Shown here piece by piece: positions 18,296-27,924 of a DNA stretch of 64,000 nucleotides (position 1 is the stretch's first letter; each line of letters starts with the position of its first letter). A program made the position numbers and the translations under genes. The notes under the pieces were generated by a model. It was not told the origin of the DNA, ran no database searches, and saw only the letters and a list, made by a program, of their open reading frames with translations. The stretch comes from Aureimonas sp. SA4125. Its GTDB lineage: Bacteria > Pseudomonadota > Alphaproteobacteria > Rhizobiales > Rhizobiaceae. Location of the stretch: contig NZ_AP025032.1 in assembly GCF_019973775.1 (NCBI RefSeq), positions 4,489,501-4,553,500 on the forward strand. The letters run 5' to 3'.

Positions 18296-18871
18296 ATGTT
18301 CGACCGCTGCACCTGGCTGAACGAGCCCGTCCGTTGGTCGCTCGGCGAAAATCGTCTCGACGTCGTCACCGACGCCCGCACCGACTTCTGGCAGGAGACG
18401 CATTACGGCTTCAGCCGGGACAGCGGCCATTTCTTTGGCGCCCGCACGCAGGGCGACTTCACGGCGGAAGTCAGGGTCAGAGCGTCCTACGAGACGCTTT
18501 ACGACCAGGCCGGAATGATGGTGCGCGTCGACGCTGCCAACTGGGTGAAGGTCGGGATCGAACATTCCGACGGTCGCCCGATGCTGGGCAGCGTCCTGAC
18601 GCAGGGCCGGTCCGACTGGGCGACGGGGCCCTATGACGGCAATGCCGCGGATTTCCGCCTGCGGATCACCGTCCGGGAGGGCGTCCTCAGGCTTCAGGCC
18701 TCGAGCGACGGAGCGCTCTGGCCGCTGATGCGGCTTGCGCCCTTCATCCGCGCCGACTCCTATATGGTCGGACCGATGTGCTGCACGCCCGAGCGGGCGG
18801 GTCTGTCCGTCGCCTTCAGCGATTTCTCTATCGGGCCGCCCTCGACGAAAACCCTGCACGACCTGTCGTAG
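18296..18871 (+). CDS. DUF1349 domain protein
   Basis: A 191-residue protein of the DUF1349 family (regulation of enolase 1-like), a beta-sandwich resembling concanavalin-type lectin folds. The family core is FFGARTQGDFTAEVRVR, YDQAGMMVRVDAANWVKVGIE and LRITVREGVLRLQASSDG. The function is not established; yeast relatives were named for a carbohydrate-metabolism link. It is divergent from xthA. Confidence 0.88.
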   Translation: MFDRCTWLNEPVRWSLGENRLDVVTDARTDFWQETHYGFSRDSGHFFGARTQGDFTAEVRVRASYETLYDQAGMMVRVDAANWVKVGIEHSDGRPMLGSVLTQGRSDWATGPYDGNAADFRLRITVREGVLRLQASSDGALWPLMRLAPFIRADSYMVGPMCCTPERAGLSVAFSDFSIGPPSTKTLHDLS

Positions 18872-18950
18872 CAGGACTGCCTCTTGGCAGGGGCAAGGCA
18901 AAGCTCGCCGCCGATAGCCCGCCCTGCCCGGCAATATTGGCGCGCCGGCG

Positions 18951-19589
18951 CTACTTGCCGGTCTGGCCGGCGGCGATCGCGGTATAGGGAATCTTGAACA
19001 TCGACTGGTCGAAGGCGACGCCCGAGCGGATGTTGTAGACCATCACGCTCGTGTCCTTGCCCTGGTTGTCGCGGATCGTCCACTGGCGCAGGTCAAAACT
19101 CGTCGGGTCGAACATCATGGTGATGCGGCTGTCGCCGAACACCGACTTGTCACCCATGACGATGGTCGTCAGGTCGGGCTCCTCCTTGACGCTCTCGATA
19201 TTGGCCGAGGAGAGGTCGATGGTCTGGCCAAGCAGGAGCTTCAGCGGCGTCTTCGACAGGGGATAGAGATCCCAGGTGTTGAGCTTGCGGTTGTTGATGG
19301 CCACCTGCTCGCCATCGGCGATGACGCGCAGCGGCGCGCCGGAATAGTCGAAGCGGATCTTGCCCGGCCGCTCGATGTAGAATTTGCCTTCGGTCTGCTT
19401 GCCGTTCGGGTCGAACTGCATGAAGTCGCCGGTCATCGACTTGACCCCGGAAAAGTGATCGGCGACCGCCTGCGCGGCCGCGCTCGCCTGGGCATGCGCC
19501 GCCGGCATCGCGGCAGGCAGCATCAGGCCGAGACCGAGAAGCGCGGTCGCCAGGCGGCGGGTGGTGCGGGTCTTGTGGCGAAGCATCAT
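18951..19589 (-). CDS. lolA: outer-membrane lipoprotein carrier protein LolA
   Basis: A 212-residue periplasmic chaperone that carries lipoproteins from LolCDE to the outer membrane. A Sec signal peptide (RRLATALLGLGLMLPAAMPAAHAQA) precedes the LolA domain: VKSMTGDFMQFDPNGKQTEG, then KIRFDYSGAPLRVIADGEQV and the MFDPTSFDLRQWTIRDNQGKD strand. The tandem ATG codons at 19589 and 19586 are both possible starts. It lies 126 bases after ftsK on the same strand, as in other Hyphomicrobiales. Confidence 0.92.
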   Translation of the reverse strand: MMLRHKTRTTRRLATALLGLGLMLPAAMPAAHAQASAAAQAVADHFSGVKSMTGDFMQFDPNGKQTEGKFYIERPGKIRFDYSGAPLRVIADGEQVAINNRKLNTWDLYPLSKTPLKLLLGQTIDLSSANIESVKEEPDLTTIVMGDKSVFGDSRITMMFDPTSFDLRQWTIRDNQGKDTSVMVYNIRSGVAFDQSMFKIPYTAIAAGQTGK

Positions 19590-19715
19590 CGTCCTCTTTC
19601 GTCGTTGCCCGTCCCGGCCGCCTTTCGGCGGCCCGTGTCGAAACACCATCCTCGAACGGGCTGTCGGCCAAATGGATGCCACGGGCTCAAGGCTTCAATA
19701 GGGCGCAGGCGCCGG

Positions 19716-22685
19716 CTACATCCGCTCTTCTTCCGTCGGCACGAGGATTTCGCGCTTGCCGGCATGGTTCGCAGGCCCGACGATCCCCTCGCGTTCCATC
19801 CTCTCGATGATCGAGGCGGCCCGGTTGTAGCCGATCGACAGGCGCCGCTGCACGTAGGAGGTCGAGGCCTTGCCGTCGCGCAGGACGATCGCCACCGCCT
19901 GGTCGTAGAGGTCGGCCTCGCCGTCCGGATCGCCGCCGGTATCGCCACCCTTGCCGCCCGTCTCGCCGCCCAACTCGTCATCTTCTTCGAGGATCGCGTC
20001 GAGATAGTCGGGCGTGCCCTGCGCCTTCAAATGCGCCACGATATGCTCGACCTCGGCATCGTCGACGAAGGGACCGTGGACGCGCTGGATGCGCCCGCCG
20101 CCGGCCATGAACAGCATGTCGCCCATGCCGAGCAGCTGTTCGGCGCCCTGTTCCTGCAGGATGGTGCGGCTGTCGATCTTCGACGTCACCTGGAAGGAGA
20201 TGCGGGTCGGAAAATTCGCCTTGATGGTGCCGGTGATGACGTCGACCGAGGGGCGCTGCGTCGCCATGATGACATGGATGCCGGCGGCGCGGGCCATCTG
20301 GGCGAGGCGCTGGACCGTGCCTTCGATGTCCTTGCCCGCGACCATCATCAGGTCGGCCATCTCGTCGATGATGACGACGATGTAGGGCAGCGGCTGGAGG
20401 TCGAACTCCTCCGACTCGAAGATCGGCTCGCCGGTCTCGCGGTCGAATCCCGTCTGCACGGTGCGCGAGATCGTCTCGCCCTTTTCGATGGCGGCGGCGA
20501 CGCGGGCGTTGAAACCGTCGATGTTGCGCACGCCGACCTTCGACATCTTGCGATAGCGGTCCTCCATCTCGCGCACCGTCCATTTCAGCGCGACGACGGC
20601 CTTCTTCGGATCGGTGACGACGGGGGAAAGAAGATGCGGAATGCCGTCATAGACGGAAAGTTCGAGCATCTTCGGGTCGATCATGATCATCCGGCACTCG
20701 GCCGGCGACAGCCGGTAGAGCAGCGACAGGATCATGGTGTTGATCGACACCGACTTGCCCGAGCCGGTGGTGCCGGCGACGAGAAGATGCGGCATCTTGG
20801 CGAGATCGGCGATGACCGCCTCGCCGCCGATCGTCTTGCCGAGCGCCAGCGCCAGCTTCGCCTTGTTGTGCTGGAAGGATTCCGACGCGATCATCTCGCG
20901 GAAGTAGACCGTCTCGCGTTTCTGGTTCGGCAGCTCGATGCCGATGGCGTTCTTGCCGGGAATGACGGCGACGCGGGCCGAGATGGCGCTCATCGAGCGG
21001 GCGATGTCGTCGGCAAGACCGATGACGCGGCTCGACTTGATGCCGGGCGCCGGCTCCAATTCGTAAAGCGTCACCACCGGACCGGGCCGCACCTCGATGA
21101 TCTCGCCGCGCACGCCGAAGTCGTCGAGAACGCCCTCCAGAAGCCGGGCGTTCTCCTGCAGGATCTCGGGCGACAGCATGGTGTCGCGGCTACGCGGCCG
21201 CGGCGGCGCGAGCAGGTCGATCGGCGGCAATTCGAAGGGGAGCGGCACGGCGTTGCGGGCGAGCATCGCCTCGCCGCCGCGCTGCGTGCGGCCGCGCGCC
21301 GGAATGGTGGCAGCGGGCGCGACACGCACCGGTGCGGCGGCAAGCGCCGAGGTGCGGGCCGGAAGGGGTGCCGGCTCGGCACGGACGGCCTCCCGAGCCG
21401 CAGGCGCCACTGCCTCGCTCTTCCCGCGCCGCTTGCCGGGGAACGCGACGATATTGGCGGCAAGGCCCCGCCAGCCCGAGGTCTCCTCGACCGGGGGGCG
21501 GTCCGTGACGGGCTCGGCCGGCCCGACAATGGCGTCGTCGAGGTCGAGGCCGTCGACGTTCTGATCGTCTTCCAGGCCCTCGGCGCGGTAAGCGTCGTCT
21601 TCGTCCTCCACCTCGAAGGCATCGTCGTCGACAGCCGTCGCGCGCGGCGCGGCAACCGGCGTATCGAACTGGAAAGGCTCTGGCTTGTCGCTGCGGGGTT
21701 CGCCGTTCTCCTCGTCATCGAGCGGATCGATGTAGCCGCCGCTCTGCGCGGGCGCCGTGACGCGGATCTGGCGGGGATGGGTCTCACGGGGCGGCGGCGG
21801 CGGCGTGAACTCGGTATCCTCCTGCGGATTGTCGTGCCAGGTGTCGAAGCGGTCGGCGAACTCCGCCGGCTCGTTGCGCTTGGCCTGCAGATCGGTACGG
21901 CGCCGGTCGAAGGCGGCCTTGGCCGAATAGGCGGTGTGCGCGAGGGCGCCGAAGAGAAGGGCGAGCTTGCCTTCACCCTCGTCCTCGTCCTCCTCGGCGG
22001 CGGACCGGGCGGCCTGACCGGTCGCGGCGGCGCGCGCCGCAATCTGCGTGCGGCGGTCGGCGGCCACCATGGGATCGGCCGAGGGACGATCGATGAGCGC
22101 CGCGCCGTTTAGAAAGAGCCAGCCGGCCGGCACCGCGATCATCGCCGCCAAGACCATGGCGAGAACGCCATCGGGATAGGCGCCGGTGGCGAGCGCCGGA
22201 AACTTGAGGACCAGGTCGCCGGCGACGCCGCCGAGACCGATCGGCAGCGGCCAGCCGGCCGGCGCCGTCAGGCAGCCGAGCGCCGCAGACGCCAGCACCA
22301 CGCCGGCCAGCGCCAGCCAGGCACGGCGCCAGATCCGGTCGATCGGCTTGCCCAGGGCGACGATGATGCCCCAGATGACGGGCAGGACCGCCAGAAGCAC
22401 GGCGCCGAGGCCGAACACCTGCATGACGATGTCGGCCACCACCGCGCCGGCCGGGCCAGCGAGATTGGCGACCTCGTTGTGGTTGGACTGGCTGAAGGAC
22501 GGGTCGGTCACCGTCCACGTCGCCATCGACACCGCGAGGAAGGCTGCAAGCCCGAGCAGCCCGAAACCGACGGCGATCTCGCCCTGGCGGCGCAGGAAGC
22601 CGGTCGGTTCGGGACGATGCGCCCCGTCGGTCCGCGCCGCTGTCCGTGGTCCCGTTGTCGTAGACGCCATCATCAATTCGCCCAT
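19716..22685 (-). CDS. ftsK: DNA translocase FtsK
   Basis: A 989-residue septal DNA pump that clears chromosome ends during division. The N terminus has four hydrophobic segments (about residues 35-215), followed by a long acidic and proline-rich linker (about 215-480). The motor has Walker [13 protein letters not shown] and Walker [14 protein letters not shown]. The C-terminal gamma winged helix [21 protein letters not shown] recognises KOPS sequences. Start 22685 is taken; Met5/Met6 are alternatives. A CtrA-type box lies 67 bases upstream. Confidence 0.96.
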   Translation of the reverse strand: MGELMMASTTTGPRTAARTDGAHRPEPTGFLRRQGEIAVGFGLLGLAAFLAVSMATWTVTDPSFSQSNHNEVANLAGPAGAVVADIVMQVFGLGAVLLAVLPVIWGIIVALGKPIDRIWRRAWLALAGVVLASAALGCLTAPAGWPLPIGLGGVAGDLVLKFPALATGAYPDGVLAMVLAAMIAVPAGWLFLNGAALIDRPSADPMVAADRRTQIAARAAATGQAARSAAEEDEDEGEGKLALLFGALAHTAYSAKAAFDRRRTDLQAKRNEPAEFADRFDTWHDNPQEDTEFTPPPPPRETHPRQIRVTAPAQSGGYIDPLDDEENGEPRSDKPEPFQFDTPVAAPRATAVDDDAFEVEDEDDAYRAEGLEDDQNVDGLDLDDAIVGPAEPVTDRPPVEETSGWRGLAANIVAFPGKRRGKSEAVAPAAREAVRAEPAPLPARTSALAAAPVRVAPAATIPARGRTQRGGEAMLARNAVPLPFELPPIDLLAPPRPRSRDTMLSPEILQENARLLEGVLDDFGVRGEIIEVRPGPVVTLYELEPAPGIKSSRVIGLADDIARSMSAISARVAVIPGKNAIGIELPNQKRETVYFREMIASESFQHNKAKLALALGKTIGGEAVIADLAKMPHLLVAGTTGSGKSVSINTMILSLLYRLSPAECRMIMIDPKMLELSVYDGIPHLLSPVVTDPKKAVVALKWTVREMEDRYRKMSKVGVRNIDGFNARVAAAIEKGETISRTVQTGFDRETGEPIFESEEFDLQPLPYIVVIIDEMADLMMVAGKDIEGTVQRLAQMARAAGIHVIMATQRPSVDVITGTIKANFPTRISFQVTSKIDSRTILQEQGAEQLLGMGDMLFMAGGGRIQRVHGPFVDDAEVEHIVAHLKAQGTPDYLDAILEEDDELGGETGGKGGDTGGDPDGEADLYDQAVAIVLRDGKASTSYVQRRLSIGYNRAASIIERMEREGIVGPANHAGKREILVPTEEERM

Positions 22686-22751
22686 TCCACTGCATCGGTC
22701 GACCCCGGTGAATCACCGAAGCCTGCTGGTGGACAGAGTAAGTCGTTCTGG

Positions 22752-22766
22752 TTAAAGCCTCTTTAA
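22752..22766 (-). promoter_or_regulatory. CtrA-type box upstream of ftsK
   Basis: TTAA, seven bases, TTAA (TTAAAGAGGCTTTAA on the minus strand, followed by CC) matches the full CtrA recognition pattern TTAA-N7-TTAA. A CcrM methylation site GAATC lies at 22710-22714 between it and the gene. Cell-cycle control of division genes by CtrA and CcrM is established in Caulobacter; its use here is inferred. Confidence 0.55.
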
Positions 22767-22901
22767 CCCTAAGCTCGGGTTGACACGCCGCCACCGCCGC
22801 GCCGCCGCGGCACCGGCACGCTCGATCCGGCATGCGACCACTTGTCCCGGTCGAGCGATGGGTTAATTCTAGCCGAAACGAACTCGGGGAGGACGGCAGA
22901 C

Positions 22902-23180
22902 ATGCATATCCGACACGAAGCCACGGAAACCGGCGGACGCTTCCTCGTCAGCGACGTTCCCGGCGCCGAACTGATCTATCTCCATCCGCGTCCTCGGACG
23001 ATCGTCATCGACCACACCTTCGTGCCGGAAACCCGGCGCGGCGAGGGCACGGGCGAGACGCTCGTGGCGGCGGCGGTCGACTATGCCCGGCGCATGGGAT
23101 TGCAGGTCGACCCGCGCTGCCCCTTCGCCCAGCGCAAATTCGCTCGCCACGCCGACTGGCAGAGCCTGCTGGCGAAGTAG
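22902..23180 (+). CDS. small GNAT-like acetyltransferase (YjdJ type)
   Basis: A 92-residue minimal GCN5-like protein of the Gtf3/YjdJ group. It has IYLHPRPRTIVIDHTFVPETRRGEGTGETLVAAAVDYARR, in which the RRGEGTG turn binds the CoA pyrophosphate, and ends VDPRCPFAQRKFARHADWQSLLA, the conserved tail of the group. The ATG at 22902 follows a GGGGAGG ribosome site. The substrate is unknown. Confidence 0.88.
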   Translation: MHIRHEATETGGRFLVSDVPGAELIYLHPRPRTIVIDHTFVPETRRGEGTGETLVAAAVDYARRMGLQVDPRCPFAQRKFARHADWQSLLAK

Positions 23181-23220
23181 CGCCCGCCCGCCGGCATCGC
23201 CGGTCACGGCATCCGGCCGA

Positions 23221-23270
23221 CAGACTTGCGCGCGACAGACTTGCGGCCGGCAGACTTGCGGCCGGCAGAC
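23221..23270. repeat. 15-base tandem repeat, 3.3 copies
   Basis: The unit CAGACTTGCGGCCGG occurs at 23236 and 23251 without mismatch. A diverged copy (CAGACTTGCGCGCGA) is at 23221 and a partial CAGAC at 23266. It lies between the GNAT gene and the terminator shared with amtB. On the minus strand it would read as a repeated five-residue unit, but no supported gene covers it. Confidence 0.8.
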
Positions 23271-23273
23271 ATG

Positions 23274-23305
23274 AAAAAGGGCGAGCCTTGCGGCCCGCCC
23301 TTTTT
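23274..23305. terminator. bidirectional terminator
   Basis: AAAAAGGGCG pairs with CGCCCTTTTT, extended by GCC/GGC around a TTGC loop. A-run on one side and T-run on the other let it work in both directions between the convergent GNAT gene and amtB. Confidence 0.85.
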
Positions 23306-23342
23306 GCCGAGGTGAAGGGGGCGCCATCGCCCCCTTGCCGGT

Positions 23343-24725
23343 TCAGGAGGCGTGATAGGCCGCCTCGCCGTGATAGGTGATGTCGAGACCCTCGCGCTCG
23401 GCTTCGACAGTCGGGCGCAGACCGATCACGAGATCGACGATCTTGTAGAGAATGAGCGAACCGATGCCGCTCCACACGAGGGTGATGAGCACGGCAATGA
23501 TCTGCGAGTAGACCTGGCCGCCCATGGTGACGCCGTCGACATAGCCGACGCCGCCGAGCGAGGAGCTCGCCAGGAAGCCGGTGCCGATGGCGCCGATGAT
23601 GCCGCCGATGCCGTGGATGCCGAAGACGTCGAGCGCATCGTCATAGCCGAACTTCGGCTTGATGACGGCGACGAAGAAGTAGCAGACGACAGAGGCGATC
23701 GCACCGAGGAAGATCGCCGCGACCGGCCCGATCAGGCCGGCGGCGGGCGTCACCGCGACCAGTCCGGCGACCATGCCGGACGCAGCGCCCAGCATCGAGG
23801 CCTTGCCCCGACCAAAGCTTTCCGCGATGGCCCAGGCGACGATCGCGCCGGCGGTTGCCGTGAACGTGTTGATCATGGCAAGCGCGGTGCCGCCATTGGC
23901 CTCGAGGTTGGAACCGGCATTGAAGCCGAACCAGCCAACCCAGAGAATGGAGGCGCCGACCATGGTCAGCGTCATCGAGTGCGGCGCCATCATGTCGCGG
24001 CCGAGGCCGGTGCGCTTGCCGATCATGATGCAGCCGACAAGTCCGGCGATGCCGGCATTGATATGCACGACCGTGCCACCGGCAAAGTCGAGCGCGGCGA
24101 TACCGCCGGCATGGGCGCCGGTGAAGATGAGCCCTGCGGCATCCCACACCATGTGCGCGACCGGGAAGTAGATGAAGGTCGCCCAGAGGATCGAGAACAG
24201 GATCACCGCGGAGAACTTCACCCGTTCGGCAAACGCACCGATGATGAGCGCCGGCGTGATGGCGGCGAACGTCATCTGGAAGCAGATGAAGACATATTCC
24301 GGAATGACCTCGGAGGAGAACGTCGCCGAGACCGAATCCGTCGTGACACCGGCGAGGAACAGCTTGCCGAGGCCGCCCCAATACGGGCTGGTGGATCCGC
24401 CGAAGGCCATGGAATATCCGTAGACGACCCAGACGATCATCATCACGGCGGTGATCATGGTGACCTGCATCAGCACCGACAGCATGTTCTTGGCGCGCAC
24501 GAGACCGCCGTAGAACAAGGCAAGGCCCGGCACCGTCATGAACAGGACGAGGATCGAGGAGATCAGCATCCAGGTCGTGTTCCCGGGATTGGGAACGGCA
24601 GGAGCTGCCGGCGCCACAGCGGCAGCCGCATCGACCGCCGGGGCGGCGGCGTCCTGGGCGAAGGCCGCGGTTGCGGCGAGGCCGGCGAGAACCGCGGTCG
24701 AGAGGAGGGTTTTGGCAAATCGCAT
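23343..24725 (-). CDS. amtB: ammonium transporter
   Basis: A 460-residue Amt/Rh-family ammonium channel in the inner membrane. A cleavable signal-like N terminus (ALAATAAFAQDAAA) is followed by an Ala/Pro linker and 11 membrane helices. Conserved blocks include FYGGLVRAKNMLSVL, GGTVVHINAGIAGLVG with the pore histidine, and GIHGIGGIIGAIGTG. It lies 17 bases downstream of glnK, so the two are one operon and GlnK should gate the channel in response to nitrogen status. Confidence 0.95.
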   Translation of the reverse strand: MRFAKTLLSTAVLAGLAATAAFAQDAAAPAVDAAAAVAPAAPAVPNPGNTTWMLISSILVLFMTVPGLALFYGGLVRAKNMLSVLMQVTMITAVMMIVWVVYGYSMAFGGSTSPYWGGLGKLFLAGVTTDSVSATFSSEVIPEYVFICFQMTFAAITPALIIGAFAERVKFSAVILFSILWATFIYFPVAHMVWDAAGLIFTGAHAGGIAALDFAGGTVVHINAGIAGLVGCIMIGKRTGLGRDMMAPHSMTLTMVGASILWVGWFGFNAGSNLEANGGTALAMINTFTATAGAIVAWAIAESFGRGKASMLGAASGMVAGLVAVTPAAGLIGPVAAIFLGAIASVVCYFFVAVIKPKFGYDDALDVFGIHGIGGIIGAIGTGFLASSSLGGVGYVDGVTMGGQVYSQIIAVLITLVWSGIGSLILYKIVDLVIGLRPTVEAEREGLDITYHGEAAYHAS

Positions 24726-24742
24726 GTGAATTCGGTCCTTTC

Positions 24743-25081
24743 TCAGAGCGCGTTCGCGTCGACTTCGCCGGTGCGGATGCGCACGGCGGAATCGATGCCG
24801 AAGACGAAGATCTTTCCGTCGCCGATCTGGCCGGTCTTGGCGGCGACCGTGATCGCCTCGACGGCGCGGTCGACCATGTCGGTCGCCACGGCGACCTCGA
24901 CCTTCAGCTTGGGCAGGAAGCTCACGGCATATTCGGTGCCGCGATAGATCTCGGTATGACCCTTCTGGCGGCCGTAGCCCTTCACTTCCGTCACGGTGAG
25001 CCCCTGGATCCCGACGGCGGTCAGGGCTTCACGCACCTCGTCGAGCTTGAACGGCTTGATGATGGCCATCACGATTTTCAT
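24743..25081 (-). CDS. glnK: nitrogen regulatory protein P-II (GlnK)
   Basis: A 112-residue P-II signal protein. It starts MKIVMAIIKPFKLDEVREAL; the T-loop reads GYGRQKGHTEIYRGTEY with the uridylylation residue Tyr51, and the C-terminal signature KIFVFGIDSAVRIRTGE is complete. It senses 2-oxoglutarate and ATP/ADP and controls AmtB. The ATG at 25081 gives the exact family length. Its upstream region shows a sigma54-type promoter. Confidence 0.96.
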   Translation of the reverse strand: MKIVMAIIKPFKLDEVREALTAVGIQGLTVTEVKGYGRQKGHTEIYRGTEYAVSFLPKLKVEVAVATDMVDRAVEAITVAAKTGQIGDGKIFVFGIDSAVRIRTGEVDANAL

Positions 25082-25184
25082 GTGCACCTCGAATCTTGAG
25101 CGGCGGCCGGGCGATCGGGCGCCGCTGTGCCGAGCCATCTGCCCTCCGGACTGCATGCCCGAGAAGGTGACTGCTCCTCACTAT

Positions 25185-25200
25185 CCAAGCCGCGTGCCAA
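25185..25200 (-). promoter_or_regulatory. sigma54 (RpoN) -24/-12 promoter of glnK-amtB
   Basis: On the minus strand TTGGCACGCGGCTTGG matches the -24/-12 pattern TGGCAC-N5-TTGC in all but the last base. It lies about 100 bases before the glnK start. RpoN/NtrC control of glnK-amtB is known in many proteobacteria. Confidence 0.65.
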
Positions 25201-25243
25201 GTGAGCCGCTTGTCGCGATTTCGCCGCATTTTCGATGCCGCGA

Positions 25244-25298
25244 CGCACAATCGCCCGATCATGCGTCAGCTCGGGGCGCACAATCTCCGATCAAATGC
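25244..25298. promoter_or_regulatory. paired upstream repeats, candidate NtrC enhancer sites
   Basis: Two near-identical elements, CGCACAATCGCCCGATCATG at 25244 and CGCACAATCTCCGATCAAAT at 25277, both of the form CGCACAATC-N3/4-GATCA-(A/AA)-TGC, start 33 bases apart, i.e. three helical turns. They lie 45-115 bases upstream of the sigma54 promoter, where NtrC dimers usually bind. Similarity to the NtrC consensus is only partial. Confidence 0.4.
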
Positions 25299-25317
25299 CG
25301 CATCACGAGGCATGTGA

Positions 25318-26193
25318 CTAATTTTCCGGCATAATCTTCCTTGGACGGATCAGCCCTTCCTGAGCCACGGAGGCGACAAGGTTTCCGCTCAGCGAAAACA
25401 GCGAACCGCGCGTCAACCCGCGGCCGCCGGAGGAACTCGGGCTGTCCTGGGCGTAGAGCAGCCAGTCCGAGACCTTGGCAGGTCGATGGAACCACATGGA
25501 ATGATCGAGGCTCGCGGCCTGGATGCCGGCGTCGAAGACCGAGCGGCCATGGGCGAAGAGGGCGGTATCGAGCAGCGTCATGTCGGAGAGATAGGCCAGG
25601 ACGGCGGCATTCAGGGCCGGATCGTCGCCGATGTCGGACAAGGCACGGACCCAGATCTGCTGCACCGGGTCGAGCTTGTCGTTGGTCAGATAGTGATCGA
25701 AGGACACCGGCCGGAACTCGATCGGCCGGGGGCGGCGCCAGTAGCGCTGCACCGGCTCCGGCGCCTTGTCGAGCAGCAGGGCGGAGAGTGCCGCCCCGTG
25801 CGGCAGAGTGTCCGGATGCGGCACGTCCGGCATCGGCGCCTGGTGCGCCAGCCCCTCCTCGTGTCGCTGGAACGACGCCGAGAGCGAGAAGATCGCCGCG
25901 CCGTGCTGGATTGCGACGACGCGCCGCGTGGTGAAGGAGCCGCCGTCGCGGATGCGGTCGACATCGTAGACGATCGGCACCTTCGGATCGCCCGGCCTGA
26001 GGAAATAGCCGTGCAGCGAATGCACCATGCGTTCGGGATCGACGGTGCGCTGGGCGGCGACCAGCGCCTGGGCGATCACCTGCCCGCCGAACACACGCTG
26101 CCAGCTCTGATCGGGCGAAACGCCACGAAAGAGATTCTCTTCGATCCGCTCGAGATCGAGGATCTTCAAAAGCTTCGCGACGCCCTCGTCCAT
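25318..26193 (-). CDS. tesB: acyl-CoA thioesterase II
   Basis: A 291-residue double-hotdog thioesterase that hydrolyses acyl-CoA to free acid and CoA. The N-terminal domain has LFRGVSPDQSWQRVFGGQVIAQAL and HSLHGYFLRPGDP; the C-terminal domain has LNAAVLAYLSDMTLLDTAL, which holds the catalytic Asp, and the SLDHSMWFHRP block. The ATG at 26193 (MDEGVAKLLKILDLE) fits the family. It lies upstream of the glnK promoter region on the same strand. Confidence 0.94.
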   Translation of the reverse strand: MDEGVAKLLKILDLERIEENLFRGVSPDQSWQRVFGGQVIAQALVAAQRTVDPERMVHSLHGYFLRPGDPKVPIVYDVDRIRDGGSFTTRRVVAIQHGAAIFSLSASFQRHEEGLAHQAPMPDVPHPDTLPHGAALSALLLDKAPEPVQRYWRRPRPIEFRPVSFDHYLTNDKLDPVQQIWVRALSDIGDDPALNAAVLAYLSDMTLLDTALFAHGRSVFDAGIQAASLDHSMWFHRPAKVSDWLLYAQDSPSSSGGRGLTRGSLFSLSGNLVASVAQEGLIRPRKIMPEN

Positions 26194-26389
26194 GGTCGTT
26201 CCCTTCTCTTTGCCGCCGATCGCGGTCCTTCGGCTATGCACCAGCTTGCCGAGGGGGCGTCAATGTGTCCGGCGCGCCTCGAGGGTCGCCGGTTCGAACG
26301 TTCTCCGGTTGTCGCCGCCGCCTTATGTCCCTAGATCAGACGACGCCTTGGAAAGGGCACGGGCCGCGCAATGGCCGAGGAGAGCTTGC

Positions 26390-27664
26390 ATGTCCGATGT
26401 CGACACGACCTTCCCCGCCCGGATGCCCGCGGAGTTCCAGATACCCAAACGGGCCGACATCGTCGTCGCCGGTGCCGGCTATGTCGGGCTTGCAACGGCC
26501 GTCGCCATTGCCGATGCCGCGCCGAGCCTCAAGATCGTCCTCGTCGATGCCGCGCCCGAAGGCGCCTGGAAGAGGGACGGCCGCGCCTCGGCGATCGCCG
26601 CCGCCGCGATCCGCATGCTGACGCAGCTCGGACTCTGGGCGGACCTTCTGCCCGAGGCGCAGCCGATCACCGAGATGATCGTCACCGATTCCAAGACCGC
26701 GGACGTCGTGCGGCCGGTCTTCCTCACCTTCGGCGGCGAGGCCCAGCCGGGCGAACCCTTCGCCCACATGGTGCCGAACGTCGCCCTCAACGGGGCGCTG
26801 CGGGCCCGCGCCGCCGCGCTCGGCGTCGAGATCCGCGCCGCCTCGACCGTCACCGGCATCGAGGAAGGCCCGGCCTCGATCACCGTGCGTCTGGCGGGTG
26901 GCACCGGCATCGAGGCAAAGCTGCTCGTGGCCTGCGACGGCGTGAAGTCGGCGATCCGGGCCATGGCCGGCATTGCCACCATCCATAAGGACTACGGCCA
27001 GTCCGGCATCGTCTGCACCGTGGCGCACGAGCGCCCGCATGGCGGCCGGGCGGAAGAGCATTTCCTGCCCTCCGGCCCCTTCGCCATCCTGCCCCTGAAG
27101 GGCAACCGTTCCTCGCTCGTCTGGACCGAGCCGACGCGCGAGGCCGACCGCCTCGTCGCCGGCGACGACATGATGTTCGAGCTCGAACTCGAACAGCGTT
27201 TCGGCCACAAGCTCGGCCGCCTCTCCGTCGAGGGCGGCAAGCGCGCCTTCCCGCTCGGCCTCACCATCGCCCGCGCCTTCGTCAAGCCGCGTATCGCGCT
27301 CGCCGGCGACGCCGCGCACGGCATTCACCCGATCGCCGGCCAGGGTCTCAATCTCGGCTTCAAGGACGCTGCCGCGCTCGCGGAAGTCGTCGTCGACGCG
27401 GCGCGCCTCGGGCTCGATATCGGCGCGCTCGACGTGCTCGAGACCTATCAGCGCTGGCGTCGCTTCGACACGGTGCAGATGGGCGTCACAACCGACGTGC
27501 TGAATCGCCTGTTCTCCAACGACAACCCGCTTCTGCGCGCGGCCCGCTCCTTCGGCCTGTCGCTGGTCGACCGCGCTCCGCCCCTGAAGGATTTCTTCAT
27601 CGGCCAGGCCGCCGGCCTCACCCGCGGACCGTCGCCGCGGCTGCTGCAGGGCGAGCCGATCTGA
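26390..27664 (+). CDS. UbiH/UbiF/COQ6 family FAD hydroxylase
   Basis: A 424-residue flavin monooxygenase of the group that hydroxylates the ubiquinone ring. The N-terminal dinucleotide fold is DIVVAGAGYVGLATAVA near residue 24, the second motif LLVACDGVKSAIR lies near 180, and the FAD-ribityl motif IALAGDAAHGIHPIAGQGLNLGF near 305. Which ring position it acts on (UbiH, UbiF or UbiL-like) cannot be told. Start 26390 has GAGGAGAG before it. Confidence 0.88.
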   Translation: MSDVDTTFPARMPAEFQIPKRADIVVAGAGYVGLATAVAIADAAPSLKIVLVDAAPEGAWKRDGRASAIAAAAIRMLTQLGLWADLLPEAQPITEMIVTDSKTADVVRPVFLTFGGEAQPGEPFAHMVPNVALNGALRARAAALGVEIRAASTVTGIEEGPASITVRLAGGTGIEAKLLVACDGVKSAIRAMAGIATIHKDYGQSGIVCTVAHERPHGGRAEEHFLPSGPFAILPLKGNRSSLVWTEPTREADRLVAGDDMMFELELEQRFGHKLGRLSVEGGKRAFPLGLTIARAFVKPRIALAGDAAHGIHPIAGQGLNLGFKDAAALAEVVVDAARLGLDIGALDVLETYQRWRRFDTVQMGVTTDVLNRLFSNDNPLLRAARSFGLSLVDRAPPLKDFFIGQAAGLTRGPSPRLLQGEPI

Positions 27665-27924
27665 CGCGGTTCCCGGTCGGTCTGCCGCCTTTGCCGCGGT
27701 GGCAGCGCGGGACCGGCAGCGCGGCCGGATCCGCCCCGACGTCCGCCGTCGCGCGCCGGCCGTCCACCGTGGCAAATTCTTCCCCTTACCGCCCGAGATA
27801 GAGAATTCCCGCCGCCGCGTGCCGGCGAAAAGCGCTCTATTTAGAACAATCTCAAACTCGGCGTTTTCGCGCCGGGCGAAAAGGCCTATGCAGCGGCATC
27901 GACGGCAGCGGGAAGGATCCGGTA

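Noticed and set aside
19455..22112. 885-codon plus-strand frame across lolA/ftsK
   Set aside because: Antisense to ftsK, with repetitive Arg/Asp/Gly composition typical of shadows.
23221..23270. CRISPR-like tandem units
   Set aside because: 15-base units without spacers; a simple tandem repeat, not a CRISPR array.
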